From positions 3,410,001 to 3,474,000 of the forward strand of contig NZ_JAPEQG010000001.1 in the NCBI RefSeq assembly GCF_026339735.1: a stretch of 64,000 nucleotides of DNA, read 5' to 3'. Position numbers and translations under genes: made by a program. How positions within the stretch are numbered: position 1 is the stretch's first letter; each line of letters begins with the position of its first letter. The notes below the pieces were generated by a model. That model worked only from the letters and a program-made list of their open reading frames with translations. It did not search any database and was not told the origin of the DNA. The stretch comes from Streptomyces sp. NBC_01669 (GTDB taxonomy: Bacteria > Actinomycetota > Actinomycetes > Streptomycetales > Streptomycetaceae). Shown piece after piece: positions 1 to 8,214 of this stretch.

Positions 1-658
1 GCATGGACGACCGGGTCATCCGGGCGTACGGAGCGGCGGAGACCAGCGCCAGCGAGACCCAGGGCAGCAGCAGGTTCCAGGCCCACTGCTCCGGGTTCTC
101 GGTGAGCGGTACGTAGTCGGGGAACGGCAGCAGTTGCAACGCCGAGCAGAACACGATGATCAGCAGCAGACCGACGACGAAGACCGGTGTGGCCATGCCG
201 GCCAGGGTCAGTCCGGTGAGGATCCGCTCGGTCGCTCGGCCGCGCCGCCACACCGAGAGCAGTCCGGTGCCGACGCCGAGCAGGATCCACAGCACGAAGG
301 CGCCGATGGCGAGCGAGGCGGTGGCCGGGAGCTTGGTGAGGATCATCTGGGTGACCTGCTGGTCGTCCTGGTAGGAGCGGCCGAGGCAGGGGGCCTGGCA
401 GTGCAGGATCCCGGTGCCGGTCGAGTAGTCGCGGCCGGCGAAGATCCCCTGGAGGAAGTGCGCGTACTGCACGTACAGCGGGTCGCCGAGCCGGAGCTGG
501 TCGCTGACCTGCGCCACCTGGGCGGGTGAGCAGCGCGGCCCGCAGGCGATCTGTGCGACGTTGCCCGGGGCGACGTAGAACGCGGCGTAGACGACGACGC
601 TGAGGGCGAGGAGCACGAACAGCGCCCCGCCGAGGCGCCGCAGCAGGAACCGGGTCAT
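1..658 (-). CDS. Peptide-type ABC transporter permease (DppB/OppB-like), partial
   Basis: The 5' part of a binding-protein-dependent transport permease; the 3' end lies outside the window. Translating leftward from ATG at 656-658 gives an N-terminus MTRFLLRRLGGALFVLLALS with a first membrane helix, then an extracytoplasmic loop, then further helices around ATASLAIGAFVLWILLGVG and PVFVVGLLLIIVF. This is the usual DppB layout. The start codon overlaps the stop of the upstream permease as ATGA, so the two are translationally coupled. It is the third gene of a leftward operon: lipoprotein, permease, permease. The substrate is not shown by the sequence; family membership suggests peptides or a related small solute. 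The periplasmic-side loop contains four Cys residues (IACGPRC and HCQAPC), unusual for this family. Confidence 0.9.
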   Translation of the reverse strand, partial: MTRFLLRRLGGALFVLLALSVVVYAAFYVAPGNVAQIACGPRCSPAQVAQVSDQLRLGDPLYVQYAHFLQGIFAGRDYSTGTGILHCQAPCLGRSYQDDQQVTQMILTKLPATASLAIGAFVLWILLGVGTGLLSVWRRGRATERILTGLTLAGMATPVFVVGLLLIIVFCSALQLLPFPDYVPLTENPEQWAWNLLLPWVSLALVSAAPYARMTRSSM

Positions 659-1641
659 CCTCCGGCCTCCTTCTTGCGTCCGGTGCCGATCCGCAGCCGC
701 GAGGCGACGCGCGGGTCGAGTGCGTTGCGTACGCCTTCGCCGAGGACGGTCAGCGCCAGCACGGTGATGAAGATGAGCAGGGCGGGGATCAGCAGATAGG
801 TGGGCGCCGCCTGGTACCAGGTGTCGGCGTCGCTGAGCATCTGTCCCCAGGACGGCGTGGGCGGCTTGATGCCGACGCCGAGGAAGGACAGCGCCGCTTC
901 GACGACGATGTTGCCGGGGAAGAGCAGCACGGCGTACGTGATGACGGGTGCGGCGAGCGCGGGCAGCAGTTCGCGCCGGGCGATCCGCAGGCCGCCCCAG
1001 CCGCTGAGCCGGGCGGCGGCCACATGGTCGAGCGACTTCAGCGCGAGGGTCCGGGCGCGCACGATCTTGGAGATGCCGGACCAGCCGACCAGCCCGACGA
1101 TCACGGCGATCAGCACCGGGCGCGGGAAGTCGGCGGGGACGACGGCGAGCGCGCCGAGCGCGATCACCATGACGGGCAGGGCGACGACGATGTCGGTGAC
1201 GCGGCTGAGCGCCTGGTCGACGAACCGGTTGCCGAGTCCGGCGGCGAGACCGACGACCACGCCGATGATCACCTGGAGCAGGGTCGCGGCCAGCGCGACG
1301 CCGAGCGAGACCCGCGCCCCGTACACGACGCGGGCGAACAGGTCGCGGCCGGTGAGCGGTTCGACGCCGAGCCAGTGCTCGGCGCTGATGCCGCCGAACG
1401 ATCCCAGCGGTACGCCGCCGGTGGCGGAGTCGACGAGGTTCGCGTGGTACGTGGTGGGGTCCTGGCCCTCGATGCCCGCCAGCAGCGGCGCGGCGAGCGC
1501 GACCAGGACCAGCAGGGCGACGACGACGGCCGCCACGACGGCGGAGCGCCGTGCGCGCAGCCGCCGGCGGAACGAGGAGGCCCCGGAGGCGGGGGCCGCC
1601 GCAGCGACGCCCGCCTCCTTGACCAGCAGTGCTTCGGCCAT
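655..1641 (-). CDS. Peptide-type ABC transporter permease (DppC/OppC-like)
   Basis: A 328-residue inner-membrane permease. After a charged N-terminus it has a membrane anchor (VVAAVVVALLVLVALAAPLL), an OppC-type extracytoplasmic segment containing GVEPLTGRDLFARVVYGAR, and five further helices. The EAA loop that contacts the ATPase is near the C-terminal half (ALKSLDHVAAARLSGW). It starts two bases after the lipoprotein gene stops and its stop overlaps the next permease start, so it is the middle gene of the operon. No ATPase gene is visible here; it would lie to the left of the window. Confidence 0.93.
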   Translation of the reverse strand: MAEALLVKEAGVAAAAPASGASSFRRRLRARRSAVVAAVVVALLVLVALAAPLLAGIEGQDPTTYHANLVDSATGGVPLGSFGGISAEHWLGVEPLTGRDLFARVVYGARVSLGVALAATLLQVIIGVVVGLAAGLGNRFVDQALSRVTDIVVALPVMVIALGALAVVPADFPRPVLIAVIVGLVGWSGISKIVRARTLALKSLDHVAAARLSGWGGLRIARRELLPALAAPVITYAVLLFPGNIVVEAALSFLGVGIKPPTPSWGQMLSDADTWYQAAPTYLLIPALLIFITVLALTVLGEGVRNALDPRVASRLRIGTGRKKEAGG

Positions 1642-1643
1642 GG

Positions 1644-3368
1644 TTACTTGACCGCGACCTGCGAGATGTCGAGCACGCCGGTCCAGTCGCTGATGACGAC
1701 GTTCTTGACGGCCTCGCCGTACAGGCGCTTGTAGACCGGGTGGAACAGCGGCACGGTCACCGCCTGCTCACCGATCTTCTTGTCGAGTGCGCCCCAGCGC
1801 TTCGCGGCCGCACTCAGGTCGGTCAGCTTGTTGATCTCGTCGACCTCCTTGTTGACGGAGGCGTCGTCGAGCTGGGAGGCGTTGAAGTTGTAGCCGTTCT
1901 TGACGATCTGGCGTCCGTCGAAGATCGGTGCGAGGAACGGACCGCCGGACGGCCAGTCGGCGCCCCAGCCGGTGAGGAAGAAACCGGGCTCGCTCTTCAC
2001 GTTGTAGATCTTGTCCGAGTAGGCGTTGCCCTCCAGGCCCTCCAGCTCGACCGTGATCCCGGCCTTCTTCAGCGCCTCCTGGATCGCGGTGGCGATCTCC
2101 GGGCTGGTGGCGAAGTTCTTCTCGTTGGAGTGCGTGAGCGTGATGGTCAGGCCCTTGGCGTAACCGGCCTCCTTCAGCAGTTCCTTGGCCTTGGCCGCGT
2201 TGCCGGTCCGGCCGGCCGGGAAGGCGTCGTACGCGCTGTAGCCGAAGGACGGCTGCTCCGGAAGGAAGGTGGTGGCGGGCTCGGCGAGCGAGGAGCCACC
2301 GGCCGCGTTGATGACCGAGGTGCGGTCGACGGCGTACGAGATCGCCTGGCGCACCTTCGGGTTGTCGAACGGCTTCACCTTCGGGTTGAAGGCGATGTAG
2401 TTCGTGTAGCCGAAGTGGCCGGTGCCGACACGGGAGGCGAGCTTCTTGTCGCCGGTGACCTTGGCGAGCTCGGCCGGCCCGAGGTTGGTGTCGGTGGTGA
2501 CGGCGGCGGCGTCGGCGCCCCGGGAGGCGGAGAGCCGCTGGTTGATGACGGCGGAGTCGAGTCCGGAGCGTACGTCGATCCGGTCCGGGTACGCCTTGCG
2601 CTCCTCGTCGGTGGCGGCCGACCAGAACGTGTTGCGCTCCAGGACGAGGCGTTCGCCGTCGCCCTCGTTCTTGACGACCTTGTACGGACCCGAGGAGATC
2701 GGATGGTTCTCGTACTTCGTGCCGGTGTCCTTGGCCTTCGGTACCGGGGTCGTCTGGGTCTGCGTCGCCAGGTAGGGGAACTCGCCCTCCGGCTTGTTGA
2801 GGTGGAAGACGATCGTCTTCGCGTCGGGCGTCTCGATCGAGGCGAGGCCCTTCTTGTCCTTGTAGGGGCCCTGGTAGTCGGCGCCGCCGATCAGCCAGTC
2901 GCGCAGATAGGGCGCACCGCCGGAGAGTTCGGCAGCGAAGGAGCGCTCGATGCCGTACTTGATGTCGGCGCTCGTGATCGCTGTGCCGTCCTCGTACTTC
3001 AGGCCGTCCTTGAGCGTGTACGTCCAGACGGTGGCGTTCTTGCTGGGCGTGCCCAGGTCGGTCGCCAGGTCGGGCACGACCTTCGCGCCGGCCGCGCCGT
3101 CCTCCCGGTTGCGGGTGGTCAGCGTACGGAAGACCAGGGACGGGACGTTGCCGCCACCGGAGGTGTACAGCCGCGCGGGATCGAAGTCCTCCTGCGCGTT
3201 GCTGTTGAGGACGGTGAGCGTGCCGCCCTTGGCGGGTTTGCCCGCAGCGCCGGAGCCGGCGTCGCTGCCCTTGCTGTCCTGGGGCCCGCACGCGGCGGCG
3301 CCCGAACCCACGACGAGAACCACGACGGCCGCTGCCACGCGGCGCGATATGACGGACGGTTGACGCAT
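1644..3368 (-). CDS. Solute-binding lipoprotein of a peptide-type ABC transporter (SBP family 5)
   Basis: A 574-residue extracellular solute-binding protein. The chosen ATG at 3366-3368 has a GAGAGG ribosome binding site and gives a lipoprotein signal peptide with lipobox GAAAC, lipid-modified Cys at residue 27. The mature protein has the family 5 signature region around the SADIKYGIERSF and KPFDNPKVRQAISYAVDR segments. A longer reading frame to 3455 would place about 29 extra residues before the signal peptide and is unlikely. The gene is first in a leftward operon with two permeases. Its mRNA leader (3369-3695) holds a Cys-Cys-ending mini-ORF and stem-loops, suggesting control by cysteine supply and possibly a sulfur-containing substrate; that is inference. 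Confidence 0.93.
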   Translation of the reverse strand: MRQPSVISRRVAAAVVVLVVGSGAAACGPQDSKGSDAGSGAAGKPAKGGTLTVLNSNAQEDFDPARLYTSGGGNVPSLVFRTLTTRNREDGAAGAKVVPDLATDLGTPSKNATVWTYTLKDGLKYEDGTAITSADIKYGIERSFAAELSGGAPYLRDWLIGGADYQGPYKDKKGLASIETPDAKTIVFHLNKPEGEFPYLATQTQTTPVPKAKDTGTKYENHPISSGPYKVVKNEGDGERLVLERNTFWSAATDEERKAYPDRIDVRSGLDSAVINQRLSASRGADAAAVTTDTNLGPAELAKVTGDKKLASRVGTGHFGYTNYIAFNPKVKPFDNPKVRQAISYAVDRTSVINAAGGSSLAEPATTFLPEQPSFGYSAYDAFPAGRTGNAAKAKELLKEAGYAKGLTITLTHSNEKNFATSPEIATAIQEALKKAGITVELEGLEGNAYSDKIYNVKSEPGFFLTGWGADWPSGGPFLAPIFDGRQIVKNGYNFNASQLDDASVNKEVDEINKLTDLSAAAKRWGALDKKIGEQAVTVPLFHPVYKRLYGEAVKNVVISDWTGVLDISQVAVK

Positions 3369-3494
3369 CGGAAGATGACCTCTCGGAGTACTGCTGACGG
3401 AAGAAGGCTGAACGAGGATCCGTGCAGGCAGCAGCGAGGGTGCGAGGTGGGACAAACGGTCAGGGATCAGAATGAACCGGACCAGGGCACCGAA

Positions 3495-3534
3495 ACTGCC
3501 GCGCCTGCGGACGGAGTACGCCCGGCGCGGCAGT
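3495..3534 (-). promoter_or_regulatory. Stem-loop in the leader of the peptide transporter operon (possible attenuator)
   Basis: A perfect 11-bp inverted repeat (actgccgcgcc / ggcgcggcagt) with an 18-nt loop lies between the Cys-Cys mini-ORF and the lipoprotein start. Read leftward it is followed by TTTCGG. A second hairpin (gagcc...ggctc with inner tccc/ggga, 3541-3566) lies between it and the mini-ORF stop. Together they look like attenuator structures. Confidence 0.5.
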
Positions 3535-3599
3535 CGGGAAGAGCCGTTCCCTGCGGGACAGGGCTCGGGAAAGGGAGTCGACGCGCGCTCAGGCAGGCG

Positions 3600-3695
3600 T
3601 CAGCAACAGTGAATGTCGGCGACGCTGTGCCCGGTCACACCGATGAGCGCCAGCTCTATGGCTGCGCGTTCGAAGGTGACGGGGCTGCGTGACAT
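3600..3695 (-). CDS. Short upstream ORF ending Cys-Cys-stop (putative cysteine-sensing leader peptide)
   Basis: A 31-codon reading frame starts at ATG 3693-3695, ends TGA at 3600-3602 and encodes a peptide beginning MSRSPVTFER and ending VADIHCC. There is no Shine-Dalgarno sequence. Instead a TTGACA box, 17-bp spacer and CATATT box sit so that the predicted transcript start falls on or next to the A of the ATG, so the message would be leaderless. Short uORFs ending in consecutive Cys codons upstream of sulfur-related genes are a described actinobacterial attenuation device: ribosomes stall on the Cys codons when charged tRNA-Cys is scarce. The downstream stem-loops and the transporter operon fit this. 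Assignment is by pattern only. Confidence 0.65.
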   Translation of the reverse strand: MSRSPVTFERAAIELALIGVTGHSVADIHCC

Positions 3696-3702
3696 GCCGA
3701 GA

Positions 3703-3731
3703 AATATGCGCGACGGCACCCTTGATGTCAA
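3703..3731 (-). promoter_or_regulatory. Vegetative-type promoter for the leader peptide and transporter operon
   Basis: On the minus strand there is a perfect TTGACA (complement of 3726-3731), a 17-bp spacer and CATATT (complement of 3703-3708). The ATG of the uORF begins eight bases after the -10 box, which predicts a leaderless transcript. Such a good -35 box is uncommon in Streptomyces intergenic DNA. Confidence 0.65.
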
Positions 3732-3851
3732 CGCAGAATGAGACGGCCGTCCCACATGTCGGACACCCTCTCCGAGGGCCGGACGCCCGGCCTCATCGCG
3801 GGCATCGGCCGGGAGGCAGCCGACGGGGGCCGACGGGCGGTCCGACCGGAC

Positions 3852-5204
3852 TCAACTGCTCGGATACACCCAGGCGTTGGGGCGGCACTTGATGCCGTCG
3901 ATATCGAGGGACTTGGTCTGCTGCTGCATCACGGGAGCCAGTGCGCCCGCAGTGCGGCAGCTCACATGATTGTGCCCCAGCCGGTGGCCGACCTCGTGGT
4001 TGATCAGCATCTGGCGGTAGGAGAAGAGCTTCTTCGGGCCGAACGTCGATGATCCCTGCGCCCAGCGATAGGCGTTGATCATCACGCGCTCGGTCGCCGC
4101 CGAATCGCACGAGACATTGTCTTCGGTCGTATCGAGACCCGACTTCTCGCACCAGTCACCGGTGGTTCCCGGGCTGGCCAGAGTGATCACGAAATCCGGA
4201 TCGCCCGAGGAGATCCGCTCGAAAGTCATGGCGCCGTCGTGCGCCCAGCTGCGGTCGTCATTAAGGGTTCTCTGGACCGCCTCGGCAAAAAGTCCGGCGT
4301 CGAGGCCGAGACCTTTCTCGACGTCGATCCGATAGCGATACCTATGCCCCTTGCCCGGAGCCTTCGCCGTTCCCGGGACCGTCTCGAAGTGTCCGGAACC
4401 CTTGAGTTCCGGAGCGAGCGGATAGGCCACGGCCATCTTCTGCTCGTACGAAAGAGGCACGGCCGCCACCGCTTTCGGCGTCGGCCGGTCGTCCGAACGG
4501 GAGGAGGTGCCCTCGCCACCGTCCCGGTCGACGCCCGCGCCGGGTGCGGCCATGCCGACGCGCCCGCTGCGGTCATGTGCGACCTGACCGGCCACGACCA
4601 CCGCGAGCACGGTGGTCACTGCGGCGGCCGCGATACCGGTGAAGGTGCGCCCCTTACTGCTCCTGGTGACCGGCGGGGTCCCGGCGTCGCCGGGGGGCGG
4701 CTGTTCCTCCCCGCCACCGACCGCGGTGAACGGGTCGGCCGGCGGGGCGGACGGGGCACGAGGGGCGGGTGGCGCGGGCGGTGCGTCGAAGACGTCGACG
4801 AACTCCCGTCGCGGACCCGGTATCAGCGACCGCGTACCGGCCGCGGGCTGCCGATCCGACATCCCCTGCGGCATCGGCCGGGCTGTGGGCCGAGGCATCT
4901 GCGGCTTCCCGGTCCGCAGCCCCGGGCCGCCCGGCCGCCCGGGAGCCTGCTCGCCGAACACCGGCCGCGGTCCGGTCCCCCAGCCACCCCCCAGCTCGCG
5001 CTGCTCGGGATGGCCCCCACGCACCTGCGGGACCCCCTGGAACGGGGTGTGCCCGTCCGCGCCGGGCGGTACTCCGGCCACCCTCCTGCGCCGTCCGCTG
5101 CCGGGCTCCGGCCGGGTCGCCTCACGAGCGCCACCCCGGTCCGCCGCTCCGGCATCGATATCTCGTTCGCCGGCTTGGGGCCCTTTTCGGCTATGTCGTC
5201 CCAC
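3852..5204 (-). CDS. DUF3152 protein with metzincin-type zinc motif
   Basis: About 450 residues. The N-terminal 200 are disordered and Pro/Gly/Arg rich, then a single membrane segment (GIAAAAVTTVLAVVVAGQVA), then an extracytoplasmic DUF3152 domain. The domain contains HEVGHRLGHNH, which matches the metzincin zinc-binding pattern HExxHxxGxxH exactly, and paired Cys residues (WCEKSG, NVSCDS, HVSCR) that may form disulfides. This points to a membrane-anchored secreted metalloprotease-like protein; activity is inferred. I chose GTG at 5202-5204 (GRHSRKGP) because GGAG lies upstream; the frame is open to an ATG at 5228 that lacks a ribosome binding site and would overlap the preceding hydrolase by 16 bases. 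It sits directly downstream of that hydrolase on the same strand. Confidence 0.87.
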   Translation of the reverse strand: MGRHSRKGPQAGERDIDAGAADRGGAREATRPEPGSGRRRRVAGVPPGADGHTPFQGVPQVRGGHPEQRELGGGWGTGPRPVFGEQAPGRPGGPGLRTGKPQMPRPTARPMPQGMSDRQPAAGTRSLIPGPRREFVDVFDAPPAPPAPRAPSAPPADPFTAVGGGEEQPPPGDAGTPPVTRSSKGRTFTGIAAAAVTTVLAVVVAGQVAHDRSGRVGMAAPGAGVDRDGGEGTSSRSDDRPTPKAVAAVPLSYEQKMAVAYPLAPELKGSGHFETVPGTAKAPGKGHRYRYRIDVEKGLGLDAGLFAEAVQRTLNDDRSWAHDGAMTFERISSGDPDFVITLASPGTTGDWCEKSGLDTTEDNVSCDSAATERVMINAYRWAQGSSTFGPKKLFSYRQMLINHEVGHRLGHNHVSCRTAGALAPVMQQQTKSLDIDGIKCRPNAWVYPSS

Positions 5205-5212
5205 GCCCCGGA

Positions 5213-6178
5213 TCAGCTCCCGCCGCATTCGTCGAGCAGTTCCCGGAACGCCTGGGCGACCGCTTCCGGGTACTCCATCATCGCCACGTGCCCGGCGTCG
5301 GGCAGTGTCAGCAGCCGCGAATCACGGAAGGCCGCGGACGCTCTGCGTGCCATCCGGTACGAGACGAGCTGGTCCCGTCCGCCGTACACGAGCTGGGTCG
5401 GTGCGAGCACACGCTCGGCCTGGCGCCACAGTCCGTGCTGCCCGCCCAGCGTGTACGCATCGACGATGCCACGCGCCGAGCGCGCCATCGCATCCCAGAA
5501 GTACGGCAGTTCCAGCCGTCTCTCCATTTCGGCCACCGCTTCGCGGAAGCCGGCTTCGGAGACGCGTGCCGGATCGCCGTAACAGAGTGCCATGACTCCG
5601 CGCGTCCGTTGTTCCGCCGTCATGTCCTTGGTCATCCGGGAGAACAGGGATGCGACCCCCGGAACGGCGAGCAGTCCGGTCGGTACGGCGGGCCACTGCA
5701 CCCGGATCTCGGGCAGCGCCGGCGAGATGAGGGTGAGCGTCCTCACCAGGTCGGGGCGGACGGCCGCGACCCGGGTGGCCACCGCGCCGCCGAGCGAATT
5801 ACCGAAGAGATGGACGGGACCGCGCTCCCCCGCGTCCAGGAGCCGGATCACCGCGCGGGCGTGCCCGGTGACCGAATAGTTGCCGTCGTCCGGCGGCGGG
5901 GAGTCCCCGAAGCCGGGCAGGTCGACCGCCGCGCCGTCCACCACGTCCTGGACCAGCGGCATCAGCGCCGACCAGTTCTGCGAGGAGCCGCCGAGCCCGT
6001 GCACGTAGAGCGCGGGCGGCAGACCGGTCCGCTCCGGCGGCCGGGCGCGGACGTTCAGCGTCAGGCCGGGGAGCGCGACGGAGCGCAGCTCCTCCCCCTC
6101 GGCGACCCGGACGGCGCTCACCGTGGGGGCCGCCGCTGCAGCGGCGGCTCGGACTCCCGGCAGCTCGGTCGAAGACAT
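5213..6178 (-). CDS. Alpha/beta-fold hydrolase
   Basis: A 321-residue cytoplasmic alpha/beta hydrolase. The oxyanion loop is HGLGGSSQNW, the nucleophile elbow GNSLGG, the acid is in the YGGRDQLV segment and the catalytic His in DAGHVAMMEYPE, so the triad is complete. The family includes esterases, lyases and C-C bond hydrolases, so no substrate can be assigned. It begins near 6178 and ends nine bases before the preferred start of the DUF3152 gene, so the two are probably co-transcribed. Confidence 0.9.
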   Translation of the reverse strand: MSSTELPGVRAAAAAAAPTVSAVRVAEGEELRSVALPGLTLNVRARPPERTGLPPALYVHGLGGSSQNWSALMPLVQDVVDGAAVDLPGFGDSPPPDDGNYSVTGHARAVIRLLDAGERGPVHLFGNSLGGAVATRVAAVRPDLVRTLTLISPALPEIRVQWPAVPTGLLAVPGVASLFSRMTKDMTAEQRTRGVMALCYGDPARVSEAGFREAVAEMERRLELPYFWDAMARSARGIVDAYTLGGQHGLWRQAERVLAPTQLVYGGRDQLVSYRMARRASAAFRDSRLLTLPDAGHVAMMEYPEAVAQAFRELLDECGGS

Positions 6179-6288
6179 GCGGCAATGTTACGAGACGATC
6201 ACACCGCGGTTCATGTGTTCGCCGTCACAGATCGCATAGCGCCGTGCCGGGGTAGCTCCTACGCTCGAAGCTAAGGAAGGGAGTCACC

Positions 6289-6504
6289 ATGACGGTCGAC
6301 CCCAGCGACCCGGAGACCTTCGAGAGAATTCAGCCGGACGAGCCGGACCCGGAGGCACCCGAGGCTGACGCGGCCGAACAGCAGGCCGACCTCCGGCCCA
6401 GGAGCGACGATCCGCTCACGGACATCGACCGGGACACCGCAAATGAGGCGGACGCGGCGGAGCAGGCCCGCGTTGTCGCAGAGGACGAGGACGATTACCG
6501 CTGA
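6289..6504 (+). CDS. Small acidic conserved protein
   Basis: A 71-residue protein rich in Asp, Glu, Pro and Ala (MTVDPSDPETFERIQPDEPD at the N-terminus), with no Cys, no membrane segment and no recognised domain. Probably intrinsically disordered. A clear ribosome binding site (AAGGAAGGGAG) precedes the ATG. It is divergent from the alpha/beta hydrolase and upstream of the TetR regulator. Similar short acidic proteins are common in Streptomyces; function is unknown. Confidence 0.75.
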   Translation: MTVDPSDPETFERIQPDEPDPEAPEADAAEQQADLRPRSDDPLTDIDRDTANEADAAEQARVVAEDEDDYR

Positions 6505-6672
6505 TACGTCCCGCTTTGCCGTGCAGGTCGACGAATCTGTGGCTACCGCAGCCGTCCGGTCCGTGAAATTCTGCGTCCGCGCCGCGCGCACCCGGGTTAC
6601 TCAAAAGTACGATGGCTGTACGGCGCAGCGTGCAGAAAAAGGCTGTGTTCGATCACAATTTTGGGAGGCGGC

Positions 6673-7314
6673 GTGACAGCCATCGAGCAGACAGAGGCGG
6701 CGCGCCCGCGGGGCACTCGCCTGCCTCGCCGCGCCCGACGCAACCAGCTGCTGGGCGCCGCGCAGGAGGTCTTCGTCGCGCAGGGTTACCACTCCGCCGC
6801 GATGGACGACATCGCCGAGCGGGCCGGTGTCAGCAAGCCGGTGCTCTACCAGCACTTCCCGGGCAAGCTGGAGCTCTATCTGGCGCTGCTCGACCAGCAC
6901 TGCGAATCGCTGCTGCAAGCGGTCCGTACCGCGCTGGCGTCGACGACGGACAACAAGCTCCGGGTCGCCGCGACGATGGACGCCTATTTCGCGTACGTCG
7001 AGGACGAGGGCGGTGCCTTCCGGCTGGTCTTCGAGTCGGACCTGACGAACGAACCGGCGGTACGGGAACGGGTCGACCGCGTCTCGCTGCAGTGCGCGGA
7101 GGCGATCTCCGACGTCATCGCGGGGGACACCGGGCTCTCCAAGGACGAGTCGATGCTGCTCGCCGTCGGTCTGGGGGGCGTGTCCCAGGTCGTCGCCCGG
7201 TACTGGCTGTCCAGCCGGTCGGGGATCCCGCGCGACACGGCGGTACAGCTCCTCACCTCGCTGGCCTGGCGTGGCATCGCCGGGTTCCCCCTGCACGGCA
7301 TCGATCAGCACTGA
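6673..7314 (+). CDS. TetR-family transcriptional regulator
   Basis: A 213-residue regulator. The N-terminal helix-turn-helix is typical: AAQEVFVAQGYHSAAMDDIA then ERAGVSKPVLYQHFPGKLEL, with the TetR recognition helix reading SKPVLYQHF. The C-terminal ligand-binding domain is about 150 residues. GTG at 6673 is chosen because GGGAGG lies four to six bases upstream; an in-frame TTG at 6661 overlaps that site. No obvious target operon is adjacent, and the next gene (DUF3107) is separated by about 150 bp. The ligand is unknown. Confidence 0.9.
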   Translation: MTAIEQTEAARPRGTRLPRRARRNQLLGAAQEVFVAQGYHSAAMDDIAERAGVSKPVLYQHFPGKLELYLALLDQHCESLLQAVRTALASTTDNKLRVAATMDAYFAYVEDEGGAFRLVFESDLTNEPAVRERVDRVSLQCAEAISDVIAGDTGLSKDESMLLAVGLGGVSQVVARYWLSSRSGIPRDTAVQLLTSLAWRGIAGFPLHGIDQH

Positions 7315-7462
7315 CGTCCGGTCGGTACTCCTCCGTGTCCGCGGTACGTGTTCGCTGCGGGCGTTGCCTGCCGACCTCTGACAGGTCCGCTCACCGGGCT
7401 AATGTGTGGTGCGTACGGCGCGGCTCACGCGCATGAGGACTGACCGTCGGAGGGACATAGCC

Positions 7463-7690
7463 GTGGAGGTCAAGATCGGCGTGCAGCACGCACCCCGGGA
7501 GATCGTTCTGGAGAGCGGGCTTTCCGCCGAGGAGGTCGAGAGCGCGGTCGCCGAGGCTCTCACCGGCAAGGCGCAGCTGCTCAGCCTCACGGACGACAAG
7601 GGCCGCAAGGTCCTGGTGCCGGCCGACCGGGTCGCCTATGTGGAGATCGGCGAGCCGAGCACGCGGCGGGTGGGGTTCGGCGCGCTGTAA
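7463..7690 (+). CDS. DUF3107 family protein
   Basis: A 75-residue conserved actinobacterial protein. GTG at 7463-7465 with CGGAGGGA eight bases upstream gives the family's usual length and N-terminus (VEVKIGVQHAPREIVLES). The sequence alternates beta-strand-like stretches with one helix (SAEEVESAVAEALTG) and contains KVLVPADRVAYVEIG near the end. No catalytic motif is visible. A strong terminator follows at 7712-7748. The extra N-terminal residues of the longer frame (from 7406) lack a ribosome binding site. Confidence 0.88.
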   Translation: MEVKIGVQHAPREIVLESGLSAEEVESAVAEALTGKAQLLSLTDDKGRKVLVPADRVAYVEIGEPSTRRVGFGAL

Positions 7691-7711
7691 CGACAGAGGC
7701 GCAGCAGTGCG

Positions 7712-7748
7712 AAGCGGCCCGGAGGGGTGTATCCCCTCCGGGCCGCTT
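7712..7748. terminator. Transcription terminator after the DUF3107 gene
   Basis: A perfect 16-bp inverted repeat (7712-7727 with 7733-7748) and a 5-nt loop TGTAT, starting 21 bases after the stop. There is no T-run, as is usual for Streptomyces terminators. Confidence 0.85.
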
Positions 7749-7924
7749 CTGCGTTCTGCCGCTGCTCAGCGCCGGTTTCCGCTGTGCGGCACCTGTGCGG
7801 AACCTGCCCCCGGGAGGGTTGCGTTCCGCAGCCCACGGGTAGTACGGCCTACGACCGTTTTGCCCTCCCCCATCGCTCTGCAAGCATGGGGGATACCCCT
7901 CCGCAACCCGCGAGGTGATCGTCT

Positions 7925-8194
7925 GTGATCTGGGAATCCCTCGGCTCCGTCGCGCTCGGACTCGTCCTCTCCTGGGCGGCGCTCCGCTTGCTGCCCGGCC
8001 GGCTCCCGTCCGGCCGTGCCGTCTTCGCCACCGGTGCTCTGGGTGCCCTGTTCGGCGCATATCTGATGCACTCGGTGCTGGGCCCCGGACATGTCCTGCC
8101 CACCCTGATCGGCGCGGTGCTGATCGGCGCGGTAACGCTGTCGCTGCTGATCCGCCCGCGCAGCCGCCGCCTGAGCCGATCAGCGGCGGCCTGA
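7925..8194 (+). CDS. Small integral membrane protein
   Basis: An 89-residue hydrophobic protein with three predicted membrane segments (SVALGLVLSWAALRLLP, AVFATGALGALFGAYLMHSV, LPTLIGAVLIGAVTLSLLI) and a basic C-terminal tail (RPRSRRLSRS). GTG start at 7925 with GAGGTGATC upstream. It is convergent with the ferritin-like gene, 20 bases away. It resembles short transglycosylase-associated-type or hypothetical membrane proteins of actinomycetes; no function is assigned. Confidence 0.8.
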   Translation: MIWESLGSVALGLVLSWAALRLLPGRLPSGRAVFATGALGALFGAYLMHSVLGPGHVLPTLIGAVLIGAVTLSLLIRPRSRRLSRSAAA

Positions 8195-8214
8195 GGGGGC
8201 CCGTCGGCGGTCTG

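Larger units (their letters stand above)
3369..3851. other. Intergenic leader and promoter region (483 bp)
   Basis: This gap holds the leader of the leftward transporter operon (promoter, Cys-Cys mini-ORF, two stem-loops, listed separately) and, at 3740-3851, the 3' flank of the DUF3152 gene. No other gene was seen. Confidence 0.7.

Noticed and set aside
1629..3692. 687-codon open frame on the plus strand opposite the lipoprotein gene
   Set aside because: It is the antisense shadow of a well-supported solute-binding protein; the high GC third-position pattern creates long open frames on the other strand.
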